From Nemopilema nomurai (Eukaryota > Cnidaria > Scyphozoa > Rhizostomeae > Rhizostomatidae): a stretch of 64,000 bases of DNA. Below are positions 12,001 to 23,525 of the stretch, piece after piece. Numbering within the stretch: position 1 is the first letter of the stretch; each line of letters begins with the position of its first letter. Under the pieces are notes generated by a model. It was given only the letters and a program-made list of their open reading frames with translations, had not been told where the DNA came from and did not search any database. The stretch is taken from NCBI GenBank assembly GCA_003864495.1, contig ML133488.1:2673193-2737192 (forward strand), in the 5' to 3' direction. A program made the translations under genes and the position numbers.

Positions 12001-15000
12001 TTCAGGAATATCAGAAGCATGGACTAAGGAGAAACATGACGCCGTTAGAGTGTCGATGCCTTGTTCGATGCCGGATCAGGGGGGGTCGGCCGTTGACCAG
12101 ACGAAATCGGACAAAACTGATGAAGATAAAACCGTCCTCGAGGTAGCCACAGTGTTGGCGTCAATGGCGCAAAACCGCGATGCTTCGAAATTCGATAATT
12201 CCCAGACGAACACGATCAGTTCGCCTAGCGTGTTATTTCCGGGGGGCATCAAGCAGCAAGGGATACACTTCTTTCAAAATTCAAAAGGTACGAATTCGCA
12301 TGTGGAGAAACCAGAAGGGGCATTTTTAAGACGGGAGCAGCTGGAGTCGGGATATGAAAGTGGCGGCCAAGGCACTATGGCCGGGGGGCGGGTCCCAGGG
12401 AATGCGAATCAAAAAGCTGTTTTGATAGAGCAAGATATTGCCGAAAGGAAGAAGAGGTCACGAACATTGTCAAAGGAGATAAGTAACATGCAAAAGAAGG
12501 CGGCGAAGCGTGCTTTAGATAGGCCCAATCCTTTCAACTTAGGTGCAACTATTCCTAAGAATTTCTTACTGACTCCTAAAGACCCGATCAAACTTCCTCC
12601 TAAAAGCCAGCAGCCAGGAGAAATGTCAAAGTTCTTTAGCGAGATTCCGCAAACGTTTTCGTCGATTTTGCAAGACAGCCGTGCCGGGCAGCAAGGACAA
12701 CCGTTCGAAGAATCGATTTACAGGGCGACCTCTGACATACGAAACTTAGAAGAAAGACTCAGTTCAATGAAGACCTCCAGTCCAGCATCGTCCAGAAGCT
12801 CCTTGATGGATGACGGCCACGCCAAGTCCGCGCAGTCCCTCGCCTACGTCGTCTCTCCAAGCCAGCCAATGCCCAATCAATCGGCAGCAGACCAATCGGC
12901 GATTCAGGCAACGATCAACGCTTACTTAGCAAATTTAGGCCAGTCTCTCGTCGCCGGTAACTCGGTCCTTCTACCCCAGCTAACTCTCAATACATCTGCC
13001 AATCAAACAGCTGCTAATTCCACCCAGATTCTGCAGCTATTGCAGGCCCAGCAGAAAATGGGACAAATCACCCAGGTGACGTCCCAAGAAGAGCTACTTC
13101 AACAGAAGTCTCCCGTCGACTCGTCAGTCCACATGTCAACTGCAAATTGCCTGCAAACCCTCTTGGCAATCGTAGCTTCCAAGAGCATCATTGGTCATGC
13201 AACAGCTACTCCGCAGCAACATAAAGTCGTTCCCACATCACCTATGTTACAGCAACAACACCAAGCGGCTCGGATAATTACTGCAACATCGTCGCAAGTT
13301 ATTTCTCCGGCTATGCACCCAACAGCCGTAAAAGTGCAAGATCAAACGAAGAAGGTGATAGACATCAAACCAAAGCCTTCGGTAATCGACTCAATTAAAA
13401 GTGACCCTGACGTCATTATGGTTCCAGTTTCAGTCAAAAGTTCTGTTGACCAGACATCTGTTCTTCCCACGGTGAGTTCGATTGGCATTCTAGATGGTAG
13501 GTCGTTGCCTGTGCAGCGCCCATTGTCTGTGGTGGGTGTACAAAATACACGACCTACTGTCGTAGACGCAAAGATGCCGATGACAAGACCTTTGCTCGTT
13601 AAGGCGAGCGCGGGTGCTCCGTCGGCTCGAACCCAGCACTTGATATTACCGAAAAACCTCCCTGAAAAGTTGGGAAAGATTGAGCACCCAAAGGAATTGA
13701 AACTGGCTCCAAAGCCAGTGCAAATGCCGATGAGAAACATTAAAGCTGAGCCGGTTTCGCCCCAGGAATTAAGACCTAAGCCGATGCCGGGCTATAAACC
13801 CCTGGAGACCGCGTCAACTCAGGGCATTAGAAGTATTCCCACTCTTCCGATGGATGTGGTTCGCAGTCTGTCCGACAAGGTGGCCAACCCGCACAGTAAG
13901 AAGAGGCCGAGTATCGAGGAACAGCAGAGGAAACTTATATCACAGCTCGGAGACTTGAAAATATTCCGGAAAGAAGACTTGACTTTTAAGAAGAAGTTGG
14001 GGGAGGTTTGTAGTTGAAGCCTTTTTTCGCCCTTGTCATATCACACATCCATGCAGCAACTGCGGCTTCTTTAGAGTATGGTTGAGCAGTCTTAATGCGC
14101 CTGGCAAATGCAATGGCCTAAATCCTTCTTTAGTTCTTGTGAATATCGTTATGACTTCATTGCTCATTTAAAGCAAGATATTTTGAAAGAGTAGTTTCAA
14201 GAACAGTGCATTTCTATTCCGCTTCTTATCATGACGTCATTTTTATATACCAGGGGCAATTCGGAGAAGTATGGCAGGCGATGCTTAAGTATCAAACAGC
14301 GAACCGCGGTGAAGTAAAAGAGGTAAATCTTCTCTCCATCTGTTGATTTTACTCCAAGGTTGATTTGTCTACTGATTTGGAATTATATATAGTTTTACAA
14401 TAATGCTTGTTTCCCTCTCCAAAGCCAGATTCAAATTTTGTTGCAAGATGATCGTTCTATTTCTCTTCAAAAATGTAAAGTTTAGGCTTGTAATTGGCCT
14501 TAGCTTCTATATTCAGATAGCCCCATTGATTTTAATAGCCATTTGATTTTAGTTTTATTTTGAATTGTGCGTCATTTGTGCGCAGGGTCTTGTTGCAGTC
14601 AAAAAGCTAAAGGCTGACAAAGAAAGGCGTTGGCAAATGTTACAAGAATTCATGAACGAAGTGAAGCAGATGGCTTCCCTGGAGCACGAGTTTATTGTCA
14701 AGCTGATTGGAGTGTCAATTGATCCCACAGGTAAGAGAGGATTCACACTGAAACAATTGCGTCTATGTTTACCCAGAACTAGACAAAAAAGGGGAACTAT
14801 TAGATTCACTTGGGCTTAGAAATACAGGGAATGGTGCAATTAAAACCTCTGTTCCTCTATGATGGTCTTGCTGCCCACTTTAGAACTACGGCCTTTGTAC
14901 CTATTCATTTGGTTGGTTGGCTGTTAAATCTCGCATCCTCTAGGTCGTGATACAAGCATTGAATAAAGAGGGGCTGGATGATTGTTATATCAGTGCGTTA

Positions 15001-18000
15001 GTTGAATGATCGAATCATGTTTGCTGATTGAATCATTTCACACTTTACAAAAGCAATTGATTTGACCAATGCAGCATCTATCACAGCATTATTCGCAATT
15101 ATTATTGATCGCTTGAAATATCATTGCATGAGCATAAAAATGCAGTATTTATTTGCCACTTTGCAAGTCAAAGCGAGTCCAATTCACATATTGAAAACTG
15201 CCAATGGAAACTAAAGCGACGTCTCTAGTGTTATTTATGCACACCTCCGTTGCTAATTCTAAATGCCACACACAAACCACCCCTCCTCTGCCCCTATCAT
15301 GGATCATCTGGTCTATTGCAATTGTTGATTTGTTGTGAAGCTTTCCAACCAATCCTTTCAACCTTAACTACTTCTATTGTCTTAGGTGAGATCAATGACC
15401 CGTGGATTATCACAGAGTGGATGCCCCAAGGAAGCCTAGAGCATTTTATCGTTACCCAACGTGTAAGCTTTTACTATTAAGACTTGATTACACCCAGTTT
15501 CTCTTAACACAGTGTGCTATAAACGTTTCAGGTAGACCCTTTTTGTGTTGCAATGTCCAAAGCAGAGAGAAATAATTTTATCTTTCAGAATTTTCTGAGC
15601 AATACGTGTTTCATAATTCCCCATCAAGGAAGCATTGAATGAATTTCGTTTGCATCCTTTTTGTGAATCCTGGATATTCCAAGTAGAATAAAAACTAGGA
15701 AGCTAGGAAGGTGCTACGAAGGAGCTAGGGAGGTTCTAGAAAGGTGCTAGGAAGGAGCTAAGAAGGGGCGAGTGAGGAACGAAGAAGGAGTAAGGAATGT
15801 GCTAGGAAGGAGCTAAGAAAAAGCTAGAGAAAAAATCACGGACAAGCTGGGAAGAAGCTAGGGAGGAACTAATAAGGAGCTACGAAGAAGCTAGGGATGA
15901 GCTAGGATGAAACTAGGAATAGGCTAGGGCTAGGCTGGGAAGGAGCTATGTATGAGCTAGAGAAGAGCTACGTATATGCAGAGAAGGAGCAATGAAAGAG
16001 CTAGGAAGGAGCTAGGGAAGAACTAAGGAGGAGGTAGGGATGCGCTAGGGATGAGCTAGGGATGAGCACGGGACCTTTCGACAATAATAAATCGCCCTAC
16101 TCAAATGACCTTTCCGATGCTACATTGATTGGTCTAGACGGCCTATTAACCCAATGAAGTGTCCGATTACTGCACCTGTCAGCATTTTGCTTTCAATTAG
16201 ATTCCTAGTCGCTCGCATGACCCTTTCATAACACACGTATATGGATGTATGAGAGAAATATTTGGATGCGAAGCAGTATTCGGTCACTTTTGTTTATTGA
16301 AGGCATGCTTTTTCTGTTTTAGCAAACACTTGAGACACGGACACTTCTTACTTTTGGTGTGCAGATTGCAGAAGGCATGGAATTTCTCGTGAGTACCCTC
16401 GTGTCAATCCAGGCATGACTGTCGTTGATCAAATTCAGAAATGATGACGTAACGTTGAGCACCCGTGGCTCTGCGCTGCATACCAGTGTCCGTTTTTTGT
16501 TGGACTCACTGTCCACGTTGCTCTTGTTTATGTTGCCTTTGTAAGTGACTTTGTCACCTTTCACGGAAGATTGCAGCGGCTTTCTGTCTATCGTTTTCAG
16601 CAAACGCGTCGCATAGTTCACCGAGACTTGGCAACACGGAACGTCCTAGTCGAGAGCAGGGATCGCGTCAAGGTGTGCGATTTCGGGCTCAGTCGGATGT
16701 TTGGCGAGAAGGACTACTATCGATCGCGGAGCCAAGGCCCCATTCCCGTCAGATGGTATGTCCACTTTTGCAGTCTGCCTACTGTCTCACTAGAAGTGCC
16801 TTATTGAACAGGCTTGTGTGCATACTCGCACAAAATACCAGCCAATGCCTACATCCGATCACCGGCCCTTGTACTGTACCATCACCAATTTAATCATTAT
16901 TTTTCATGCACTTAGATAGTGTTCTGCTTTTGTAGTTCTGCTTTTCTGCCTTAATAGGGAGTAGCGTTATAAGAAGTGCATGGTGCATGTGTTGGTGCAA
17001 TTTTCGCTACGTTTCGAAGTAAACAGCTTACTCTGGCTGCTTGTCCTTTGCAGGTTTGCACCAGAAAGTATTTCGAAGCAGAAGTTCACCGCTGAAAGCG
17101 ACGTTTGGAGCTTCGGCATCACCCTCTGGGAAATGTTCGAGCTTTGGAGTTCGGGTCGCGAGCACGCAGTACCATATCAAAATATAGATCATCGTCAGGT
17201 ATCACTCTTTCTTGTGTCGCCTAACGAAGTTTTTATTAGCACGTCTAGCGTGTAGTGTTTGAATAATTGGAGAAGGAATTTTCAACCAGGGTCATGATAG
17301 GGTAAGATTCCATGAAGGGAGCCCAGTCTAAGCAGTTGCTTTCAAGGTAAAGGCTAATTTAAGAAAGTGGGGTTTTGGCACACTCTGAATAATAAAATGT
17401 CCCAAAATAATGATTAGTATCCTAGATTAGAGGTTCTTGGAGGATGTATTCTAGATTTGGTTATGAGTTTGAAGCCAACAAACTTCTGAGTCCATCATCG
17501 AGTGGTGCGTTTATCGGACCCCTCTGGATATATGGAGATATTTCTGGTCAATCACCACACTTCCAAGTACTGGCAGTGAATGTTTGATTGCTCTCTTTTA
17601 AAACTCTCTTGTGAAGCTTTATACAAAGTCTGATTTACAAACCTCATTGAAAACTCAGCCAATGCCAAAAACTTGTTCTTGATAAGGTTTGCAGAGGTTA
17701 ATCGATAGAAATAAAGTTTATTTGTGACGAAATTTATCTTGTTTCTGTATTTGACGACCTTGCTGTTGGATAGCTACATTTTTCATTGAAATATTAGAGT
17801 ATTATATGGATTTAAATGCATAGTTTTTATTCAGATTTTAGCGTTTCTGGAAAAGGCGGGCAGACTAGAGAAACCGTGGCGCTGCCAAGATGATCTGTGG
17901 AAGCTTATACGCGGATGCTGGGAATATAATCCAGATGAACGATATTCGTTTTACAGACTATCTTATGAAATACGCAATCTCATACCAACATACTCGTCAA

Positions 18001-18026
18001 CCAAAGATGACATGTTAGGACGCTAA
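1..18026 (+). CDS. JAK: JAK-family non-receptor tyrosine kinase, 5' end outside window, giant JH2-JH1 linker
   Basis: Cytoplasmic kinase that transmits cytokine-receptor signals, usually to STATs. Exons in continuous phase: 3-41, 1047-1148, 1426-1548, 1913-2009, 2406-2445, 2722-2902, 3346-3394, 4006-4133, 4829-4927, 5676-5827, 6095-6173, 6408-6538, 7200-7332, 8006-8052, 9164-9224, 9444-9525, 10154-10302, 11570-14005, 14254-14322, 14586-14730, 15386-15462, 16323-16388, 16601-16755, 17054-17198, 17835-18026 (TAA): 1658 visible residues. The FERM F3 end shows VDGYYRLF and then KVHGPIE, as in JAKs. The SH2 shows GDYLVRQ. Pseudokinase JH2: ELSK/GRFGTVW loop, AAIR instead of VAIK, HGN instead of HRD, SDCC instead of DFG, RAPE, DAWSFG. 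JH1 keeps GQFGEVW, VAVKK, HRDLATRN, DFG, a YY activation loop and FAPES. The exon at 11570-14005 adds 812 residues between the kinase domains. FERM F1/F2 lie upstream of the window. The family call is secure; the first 41 bases are the least certain exon. Confidence 0.93.
840..955. repeat. GATT/TTGATTGA simple repeat tract
   Basis: Imperfect repetition of GATTGATT and TGATTGAT in the first complete JAK intron. Low-complexity sequence with no other signal. Confidence 0.75.
10605..11294. repeat. 34-bp minisatellite, about 20 copies, in a JAK intron
   Basis: The core unit ends in AAGTGCTAGCATTGATCG and recurs every 34 bases; I counted 20 occurrences of its TGCTAGCA motif. Most units are identical. 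Variants: GTGAAGCAT near 10887 and 10920, CACTGATC instead of CATTGATC (three times), and a one-base-longer GGAATC form (twice). The array ends about 275 bp upstream of the giant exon. The period is not a multiple of three and it lies inside the intron, so it is not coding. Confidence 0.98.
11371..11505 (+). repeat. Dispersed repeat family, copy D
   Basis: Within the JAK intron between the minisatellite and the giant exon. It shares TTTCGATCC, then CAACTGG, GACGTTTT and GTGTCAGACGAAAAAG, in the same order and similar spacing, with the copy at 38103-38290. The left CCAAT hairpin is only partly kept (CTGATTGG). It is an ancient diverged copy; family class unknown. Confidence 0.6.
11570..14005 (+). 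other. Single 2436-bp JAK exon encoding the disordered JH2-JH1 linker
   Basis: Bounded by an acceptor ending at 11569 and a donor at 14006, both phase 0, and open throughout (812 codons). The product is rich in Ser, Gln, Pro and Lys, with no recognisable fold until the last roughly 15 residues, where FRKEDLTFKKKLGE begins the JH1 kinase domain and continues as GQFGEVW in the next exon. Notable parts: an acidic/basic N-terminal stretch, a two-part basic cluster near 12439-12510 (RKKRSR ... KKAAKR), a Gln-rich block near 13015-13270, and IKAEPVSP at 13739-13762, which fits the phospho-dependent sumoylation pattern. Because the exon itself contains the start of the kinase domain, the linker belongs with the downstream kinase and is not a misjoined neighbour. 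Typical JAK linkers are tens of residues. Confidence 0.88.
15694..16071. repeat. Degenerate purine-rich GGAGCTA/GAAGGAGCTAG array in a JAK intron
   Basis: About 380 bases made of irregular 9-12 bp variants of AGGAAGGAGCTAGG, strongly G+A-rich on the + strand, with AGCTAG recurring. It lies within the intron between the JAK exons ending at 15462 and starting at 16323. The units are too diverged for a fixed period, which suggests an old or replication-slippage-driven array. No coding potential is evident. Confidence 0.85.
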
Positions 18027-19887
18027 TTATGATAACAGAATAACCTTGAGTAACCGAAAAGCATGCATCACAGCCCGCATTGGTGGCTCTCCGACCAATT
18101 CGCCAACGTGACAACAGAGCCCATTGGGGTGAAAGTTAAAGAAGATCTGTAGAAACTTCTACATTGTAGGACAAGACTTATTACGCACTGTACGTAATCT
18201 ACGCTTTGAACAACTGCGCCTGGCTGGTAATCGGTGTACGATGTTAGCTTCTGTGGACTTGTATTGGTAGAACAGAGCCCAAGAAATTGTTTGCACCTTA
18301 ACTCCCAGGTTTAAGGTTACTTTCAGAAAACGTGAAGCATTTAAAGAAGTTCGTTTATTTTCTGATTGGAATTGGCTTGTTTTGAATGCATACTCATACT
18401 AGTCATAAACAGAATGCGTGCGAAAGTTTTTTGGGCTTTTGAGTTTTTCGTTGTAATTTTTTTATCTTGTGGTTTCGTCTAGATAATTAATTGGTGGTGT
18501 GTTTTTGTGTAAACCTTCACTTTATGTACGGCTTTTTTAATAGATTGCTAGCTGAATTGATTCTAATCAGATTAAAGAATACGCGAACAAACGTTTAACA
18601 TGGCATCGACAGAACCAATGTGTTATCTCTCCCAGTTTAAACTCGAGTTATTCGTTTCATAAGCTACATTGGATTTTGATACAGGCAGAACTCTGAGGAT
18701 CATTTTGGCAGGATAAATGGCTTTACAACCTTGTCAGCTTGTTTTTTATGCTAGATTCCTCTTATCCCTGTATATTTACTTGTTTGACTACGTTCGAACC
18801 TACTGATTAAGTCTTCATTTTCCAAAGAAGTGAGATTAGACCAGATTCGTGTCAGCGGATTTCGAAGTTAAATTCAAATGTTTACGAAAAAGGGAACGAG
18901 AGCATTGATTTTAATAGTTGTCTCCAGCTTCTCTTAAAGAAGTGTACCAGATGATTTATACAAAGTTGTTTTAAATCAAAATCAATCAAATATACGAGAG
19001 AGAACATAATAGCCCCTTTGAGCGGTTGCTTGATTGTCGAAGCAGGCCAAAGTCCATTTCTCTCTGTTCCTTAACGTCCAAGGTGTATTGAGTGCACGGC
19101 ATCATGTTTTTGAGTTTCTTCATAACGTTCTATCATGGCTTTCAACGATATCCTCGATAAAATAGACGTTATTATGAATAGGTGTTAGACTCCACATTGC
19201 GTTATGAAATAAGGGACTTGCATTTTATTACCAAAGCAATCGCCTTTCTATTTACAAATTCGCAGCGTGGGTTGTCCATGAATAAAGTCCGCTTCGCCAA
19301 GTCCCAATCTCAAGCAAAGTAACTGATTTCCTATTTCTAAATAGTACATAGAGAAATAGTACATTTGTTCAAGTGAAGATTATCGTCGTTTAGTTACTAT
19401 GTAGCAGTCTTATTAAGCTTATTTTTGTACCAAAAACGAAAGTATAACTTACATTTAGCATTTAATATGAAATAACAGCTTTATTCAGGAACTAACATGT
19501 TACAATCCAGCCTTTGGTCTATCGTCTCTTTTCTTGGGCTAATCAGTCGAACTTTTTTTATAGCAAACGCCAGAGAACACTGGCGGCAAATCACGTTTCA
19601 ATTTAGATGTACCATCTCGGTGTTAAGGCTGATGGCGTGGAACTTGGCATATGGTGCAAAAGAAAGCGGCATCAAAGAGGGAGAACACGAACATTAAACA
19701 TTCGGAACATGGCATCTGAGACGATATTTCGAACATGGCGTATCTCAAAAATCGAATTCGCTGGCATTGGTGTCAAAATAATATTGGTGATTGTGCCGTT
19801 TGAACTTTCTTTATCTGTCACCAGAAGCTTGAAGGGAAGTAAATGTCCCTACTTTCTCTTACCGTAAGTCTTCAAATAAGTGCCCAG
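18027..19887. other. Intergenic DNA downstream of JAK
   Basis: Holds the JAK 3' UTR and spacer. AT-rich, with only short open frames that lack splice-supported or recognisable protein content. I see no RNA gene or mobile element here. The polyadenylation site could not be fixed. Confidence 0.5.
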
Positions 19888-19947
19888 TCGAATAAGCGCC
19901 CGCCTTGAGACTCAAAAATTTAAACAAAACCCCGGGCGCTTATTCGA
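19888..19947. repeat. Perfect 15-bp inverted repeat hairpin (AATAAGCGCCCG type)
   Basis: TCGAATAAGCGCCCG at 19888-19902 is matched exactly in reverse complement at 19933-19947, with a 30-base AT-rich loop. A related AAATAAGTGCCC lies just upstream near 19874-19885. The GC-rich arms stand out from their AT-rich surroundings. The form suggests a miniature inverted-repeat element or a fragment of one; no transposase is nearby. Confidence 0.7.
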
Positions 19948-20673
19948 GGATTTAACGTATATGTTTGTTCTCTGTTTGTCCTTTTCGAAAGGTGAATGCT
20001 CACAGCTTAAGGGTGTTCCCAACATTTAACTTTGCTTTATTGTGGCTGGCGCAATGAATGATATTTTGCAAGAATTTGGTATCGAACAAGAAACGAACTT
20101 AAACCATAAAAAACAAGCTTAGCTTTTTAGAAAAAAGGAAGGATGAAATACCGCAACCTTTATGCGACGCGACTTTAAGACAACATATAAACAAGCCTTT
20201 TTGAATTGCTGCTTGTCTCCTTGCTTAAATAGTTTTTCATTTCTTCAGAAGTTTTAAGGTGGGCAATATTCATCCCCTTGGCTTCGTTTGTGTATGGTAA
20301 TAGACAATAAATTTACCGGCCACTTTAGATAGGCTCCTTTGCAACTTCTTGTACACCCCTCCCTCATATACCCCTGGTTGTAAGCTATTACATTTGCTGT
20401 TATTTTTCCATAAACCCTCTTTCTCTTATTTTATTCATTTCATCATACTTCAAATTAAGTGGTCAAACTCAATACCTTGTATCCGTGTTGCTCCTTTTTG
20501 AACTTTGAACCTTAATTCTTCCATGAAAGACTAAAGAACGAGGATGGACCTGTTTCAAGCAAGTTCAAACTTCTATGCAGAACCTGAAATTTCTTGACGA
20601 CAACACTCTAAGTGAAATTCCAAATGTAAGTTATTCTGCATAGGCTGATCTTTATTGCCTATCGTCAGGAAAT
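19948..20673. other. Spacer and probable promoter/5' UTR of the 20674 gene
   Basis: No gene recognised. AT-rich; the region just before 20674 probably contains transcribed leader. A GTAAGT at 20624 and a CAG at 20665-20667 could mark a very short leader intron (about 44 bases), which is unproven. Confidence 0.35.
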
Positions 20674-22300
20674 ATGCTCGGCAGATGCACAGGATTTCGG
20701 CCTGGTCGTCATGGCCTAAGCACGATAAATTTTCGAGTCAGGTATTTTCTTATAAACGTAAGCAGTCATCGTTCATTATTTATTTCAAGAAGGGAGATAC
20801 ACACGGCTCCACCACGAAGTCTGCGTCAGGGGGAGAGAGTTAATGGCGAACAGGATGTTACAAGCAGCTTATCAAGAAGCTCCATTGTCGTAAAAGTGAA
20901 GGACCTTGAAAAGTATTTGAGGATTAGAGGATACTCTACGATGAAATGGGGTATAGGAATTTTAGCAGTCTTGGGCTTTGGGATTTACATGTTCAGAGAG
21001 CCCATAAAAGAAAATCTATCTGATGAAGTAGCAGACGTTGCAACAAGGTCGCTAGGTAGGAATTTTCTGTAGTTTCTGTATTACAGTGTGCACATGGTGT
21101 ATTAGAATCAAGCAGCAAGTAAACAAATAATTTTATTTGTTAACTCAGGCTGGGGAATCTGGTAGACAGAAGCTGGTGGGGGCCTAAATTGATACCCATT
21201 TACTGACTTGGTGAAAGAATGGACTGCTGGGTTGGGTGAATTGTTGTAACTGGAATTCAAACTAAATTTGTTTCGGCCAGATCACTGCACCTAATTACTT
21301 AACCACATGCTGTACATTACAATCAAAGACATACTTTTCAGGTTCAACTAGTCTGCACAGGTGCAGGGGTATACTATATGGAGTATGTTATTGACCATCA
21401 TCATCATTTTTTCATCATCATTCCCATAAAATTTATAGCATTGCAATTTTTGGGTCCTATCTTTTAGTTTTTGATCATCCTACTTATCTCCGTGCCAAAA
21501 ACACACCTCAATATTTGTAAAATTATCCCCAACCTGAACCATAAATTTTTTCTTGGGAAGGCAGGCATATCATCACCTTTCAATAGGACACAAAAAGAAA
21601 GTTTGGACATGGTGACATTTTTTTCAATTGTTTCAAGTAATTTCTTAATATAATATGTTGATTTTTAGTCAAATTTGCATCTAACTAACACCTCAATATC
21701 TTATTTGTAGGTGATCAAAATGTGGTGTTACGAGCAAATGAAATTTCAAAAGCAATAGTGAACCAGGTGTTAAATGATCAGGCCACAATTGAACTTGCCT
21801 CTAGGTTTCTGACAAAACTTCTTGAAGACAAAAACCTTGTTGACAAGTCAGTAGTGTTTGTGAGGGCAGTTATCAACGACAAAGAGACCCAGGAATCCAT
21901 CAAAAAGTTGGCTGAAGCGTCACTGAGCAACCTTCTGGAGCAAGAAAATACTCGTAAACTTCTTCTTGATTACATTCGAGGAATCCTTCTTGATTCATAT
22001 ACAGTTGAGTCATGTAAAAAGCTACTGGATGACCTTGCTGCAGACAAGCAAACAAAGCAAATACTTGCTGACTTTTTTAAGAGTGTTCTGAAATCTGAAA
22101 CAGTAACAAATGAAGCTGTTACGCTTGGCAAGAATGTCACAAAGCAGATTGTTACTGATACACAAATACAGGATCAAACAGGCACAGCACTGTGGATGGC
22201 AGTGAAGAGAAGCTTAACACCAACTTGGCTATACTCTACAGAGATCCAACCAAAGCCTCTGGAGCTTAAGCAAACAAAATTTGAATCTGGTCCTTTTTAA
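20674..22300 (+). CDS. Putative mitochondrial single-pass membrane protein of unknown function
   Basis: Two exons, 20674-21055 and 21711-22300, join in phase 1 (CTA G / GT GAT) to give 323 residues. The N-terminus is rich in Arg, Ser and aromatic residues with almost no acidic residues over the first 40, as in a mitochondrial presequence (HTAPPRS near residues 43-49 is a plausible cleavage region). A hydrophobic segment at about residues 91-107 (WGIGILAVLGFGIYMF) could span a membrane. The rest is helical and repeat-like: ANEISKAIVNQVL, ASRFLTKLL, LAEASLSNLL, LDDLAADKQTKQI recur with similar spacing, resembling tandem amphipathic helices. I do not recognise the family. The start codon is the first ATG of the long frame; an upstream exon cannot be excluded. 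AATAAA at about 22498 is a candidate polyadenylation signal. Confidence 0.75.
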
Positions 22301-22854
22301 CACTGAATGCATTGTATAGTCAGCCCTATTTTCATGTTTGTTATGGGCTTTAATAGGAAGATATTACAAATTTATGTTCAGTATGCACACAGTTTTTAAT
22401 GTATTTTAGTTAGATAAACTTTAGGTATTAAGACAATCTTGATCAGTGGATTTGTTTGAACAGTATGTAAAGAGTTTGAAAAAAATCTTGCAGCTTATAA
22501 TAAATGAAGTGATTGATGTTGATGCCTTGTTTTTGGCATTTGAACTGCAGCTCTTCGCAGACAGCTGTACTGCAGCTTTGTAGAAATTTAGCATTTTGTG
22601 GCTCTCGTACTGATTTATGCAGAAATGATATTGAAAATTTTGAAAACTACTCTGTAAGAGGCTACCAGGAGTGCATTGCTACCAGAAGGTACCAAATTTA
22701 GTGTGATTCAACGATAGAGCAGCATCTTTTGGAGAATCCAAATTGGGCTAAAACACACAGACAAAATTTTTTGTTTTATTGAACAAGCCTGGACATTTTT
22801 TTTCTCTCAACAGTTTTGGAGTATGTCTAATTCTCTAGGCAAATTCCATACTTG

Positions 22855-22990
22855 AACTCTTCTAAAAAAGGCGCAAATGTGCACCTATTGGTCATACAAA
22901 AGCCAATAATGCGCTGTTTCTTCCATCACTGTGTTTTATCTGCAACTGGCTGTTTATTTTGTCAGCTGATGGTCATTTTTTGACCTTTGC
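22855..22990 (+). repeat. Dispersed repeat family, copy C
   Basis: Carries ATTGGTCAT and, after a short loop, GCCAATAATGCGC, then CATCACTGTGTTTTATC and GCAACTGGCTGTTTATT. It aligns over about 85 bases with the copies at 38103 and around the Harbinger insertion (51320/54548). It shows the uninterrupted form of the site where the transposon landed in copy A. Confidence 0.75.
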
Positions 22991-23431
22991 ATACCCAGAG
23001 GAGTTTTAGGCCTACTTTATATATTTCCTCTGCTACAAGGAATTTTGTAATAAATTCATTGAATTTTATCTCCAGTTCTCTAACTTTGTGAAAAGTTATA
23101 TTTCAATGTTTGGCGACTGTGGATTCAATTAGGGGTTTTGCAAATTCTATGCCCTTTTAGTACGACATTCACAGAACATTTTTCATGAGAAATAAGCTTC
23201 TTACGGCACCTAAATCAAAATGAATGTCAGACAAAGATTTTTTCGTTTTACAACCTGAAAATCCGCACTTTCATCTTATAATGGTAATTTAAGAAGCTGT
23301 CATTCACTTTTATGTATATTGCGCATTCATAGCACGTTTTTCAGCTTTTGCACTGTGTGAATTGAATCTTCTACCGGTTATCTATCCCGATAGCTAGGGC
23401 ATTCCCTCATACCCTTATCTACACATTTGTC

Positions 23432-23525
23432 TCATAGGCCGCATGACATTAATTGAAGTTTGTTGAGGCTAAACAAACAATCATAGGCCGCATGACATTA
23501 ATTGAAGTTAGTTGAGGCTAAACAA
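23432..23525. repeat. Two-copy direct repeat, 49-bp spacing
   Basis: TCATAGGCCGCATGACATTA and the following bases through GTTGAGGCTAAACAA occur twice, at 23432 and 23481, with one mismatch (TTTG versus TTAG). A recent local tandem duplication. Confidence 0.9.
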
